Under the pieces are notes generated by a model. That model was not told the origin of the DNA. It made no database searches and was given only the letters and a program-made list of their open reading frames with translations. 14,858 nt of DNA, from assembly GCA_043822165.1 (NCBI GenBank), contig JBDRCA010000157.1, forward strand, positions 1 through 14,858. Direction: 5' to 3'. The position numbers and the translations under genes are program-made. Source of the DNA: SCGC-AAA252-I15 sp043822165 (GTDB taxonomy: Archaea; Altiarchaeota; Altiarchaeia; IMC4; SCGC-AAA252-I15). Positions 13,716 through 14,858 of the stretch are shown in pieces (positions within the stretch are counted from its first letter, which is position 1; each line of letters opens with the position of its first letter).

Positions 13716-14858
13716 ATGAAGGACAAGAAACCGTATGTCCCGCCGAGGACCATGGAGATGCCTGCGCCCCCCAAGGTGGCGCAACAGGTCACCCCGGAAC
13801 AGGTGAGACGCGAAGCCCAGCGGGAGGCCTTGAAAGTCATGCCCGGCGAAATCGGAATCGCCCAAAACCTGATACTCCAAAAAGGCGAATCCGCAAGAGA
13901 GGAATTCACCCAAGCCGACGCCCGCAAGGAACGAGTATTCGACTGCGTGAAAAGCGCCGTAGACTGCATACAGGATTCCCCAGACCTTGCGAAAGCAAAG
14001 ACTAAATTCTTTCAGGGACAGAAAGGACAACTCGGCACCGGAGAAGTAGAAGCCGCAGAACAAATATTCGACCAAGTATACGTGAACATGCAGGAAATGC
14101 AATACGAAGGCTCTGCTGCGAGACCTGCCCCCATCGCAACCCAGACAGAAGCCGCGGGGAAACAGTCCGCAGACACTACCCCCCAACCACACCTGAACCC
14201 TGAGAAGGCTCCAGCCGCCTTGGATGTCGCCCGCATCGACAGCAGGTGGGTGCAGTTTCCAGGGCAAGTAGACCCCACCAACCCGAAGACCCCAGTCGTA
14301 TACCTGGACACAGGCGAATCAGAAATCGTAGACCTGTCAAGATACGAGGGCAGACGCTTCCACTTCGGCAGAGGAGCAGATGGTCCAGGAGTTTCCCCCT
14401 TCGACGAGTCCTCGGCCGGAAGCCCCAACAAGCCCCGAGTCGGCCACATGGACGGGCAGATAACAGAAGCGGAGGTAGCGGCCATACACTTCGGAGAGCA
14501 GGATGGCGCCTACCCGGAGCTTAAGCGCGAAGTAGACGTGTGGGGCGAGTTCACAAGAAAAAGAGATAACGTGCAGGGAGGAGGCCCTGCTCCGGCAGCG
14601 GGAAAGACTAGCGCGGCAGACTTGGCTGACGACTTGGTTGCAGCCCCATTGTACAGTACCAGCATACCATCTGACAAGCAGCTTCGTGACGCGGGATTGT
14701 CGGATGAAAGCATTGAAAAGCTAAAGGAACGTGTTCAGGCGATACGGGAGGATCCTCAGGCGATGGCTCTTGCCAGGAATGCATTGCTTTCAGAAAACAC
14801 GTTTGAGAGAAACGAGGCTAGGCTGATGTATATGACTTACCTTGGGATTAAGCCCGCG
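13716..14858 (+). CDS. Unrecognised protein, 3' truncated by the window end
   Basis: An open frame of 381 codons runs from the ATG at 13716 to the last base without a stop. I translated it by hand. The start MKDKKPYVPPRTMEMP is followed by a charged helical region (~25-130) with two cysteines at 77 and 84, then an Ala/Pro/Gln-rich linker (~132-168). A compact domain follows at ~172-285 (RWVQFPGQVDPTNP, PVVYLDTGESEIVDL, YEGRRFHFGRG, GQITEAEVAAIHFGEQDG), then a second Gly/Ala/Pro linker (~288-305) and a helical C-terminal part (LRDAGLSDESIEKLKERV). The middle domain has a faint FHA-like pattern, not enough to name it. There is no signal peptide. It starts 38 bases after ftsZ on the same strand; T-rich DNA between them makes co-transcription uncertain. 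Codon choice shifts to G/T endings after the second linker. Confidence 0.7.
   Translation, partial: MKDKKPYVPPRTMEMPAPPKVAQQVTPEQVRREAQREALKVMPGEIGIAQNLILQKGESAREEFTQADARKERVFDCVKSAVDCIQDSPDLAKAKTKFFQGQKGQLGTGEVEAAEQIFDQVYVNMQEMQYEGSAARPAPIATQTEAAGKQSADTTPQPHLNPEKAPAALDVARIDSRWVQFPGQVDPTNPKTPVVYLDTGESEIVDLSRYEGRRFHFGRGADGPGVSPFDESSAGSPNKPRVGHMDGQITEAEVAAIHFGEQDGAYPELKREVDVWGEFTRKRDNVQGGGPAPAAGKTSAADLADDLVAAPLYSTSIPSDKQLRDAGLSDESIEKLKERVQAIREDPQAMALARNALLSENTFERNEARLMYMTYLGIKPA

Noticed and set aside
13674..14485. Minus-strand open frames of 197 and 157 residues
   Set aside because: They are antisense to the plus-strand frame from 13716 that stays open to the window end and has plausible linkers and codon use.

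Overview
The window looks archaeal, most likely from a DPANN-type lineage, although the phylum cannot be fixed from this stretch. Support comes from a translation initiation factor aIF2 beta gene, a DUF424-family gene, a histone-fold protein, three pilin-like genes with a class III (type IV pilin-type) signal peptide, and TATA-like boxes about 25-31 bases before several ATGs, which suggests leaderless transcripts. No rRNA, tRNA, CRISPR array, transposase or integrase was recognised.

Layout. Bases 1-2062 hold three tandem plus-strand paralogues (the first truncated by the window edge). Each full copy joins a conserved pilin-like N-terminus and beta-rich scaffold to a variable tail. Each tail has exactly 14 cysteines. 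Bases 2072-3161 (minus) hold an unrecognised 201-residue protein and a zinc-ribbon membrane protein. A histone-fold protein with an acidic N-terminal tail and a helical C-terminal extension lies at 3231-3740 (plus). Bases 3778-7732 (minus) hold a small protein overlapping the start of a 1251-residue unrecognised protein with TPR-like helices and an internally duplicated 89-residue module. The aIF2 beta gene (7850-8263, plus) is followed by a convergent 982-residue unrecognised protein (8329-11277, minus). From 11360 to 13677 a plus-strand cluster runs DUF424 protein, an exported zinc-phospholipase-C-like protein with an S-layer-like C-terminal region, and a divergent FtsZ. The last two overlap by ATGA. 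An unrecognised open frame starts at 13716 and leaves the window without a stop.

How it may fit together (inference). Two surface-related sets stand out: the cysteine-rich pilin-like array, and the exported phospholipase-like protein co-translated with an FtsZ homologue whose T7 loop and GTP contacts deviate from the canonical ones. The second pair may be an envelope or membrane-remodelling module rather than the main division apparatus. The large proteins have no visible signal peptide and sit among information-processing genes; their roles are unknown.
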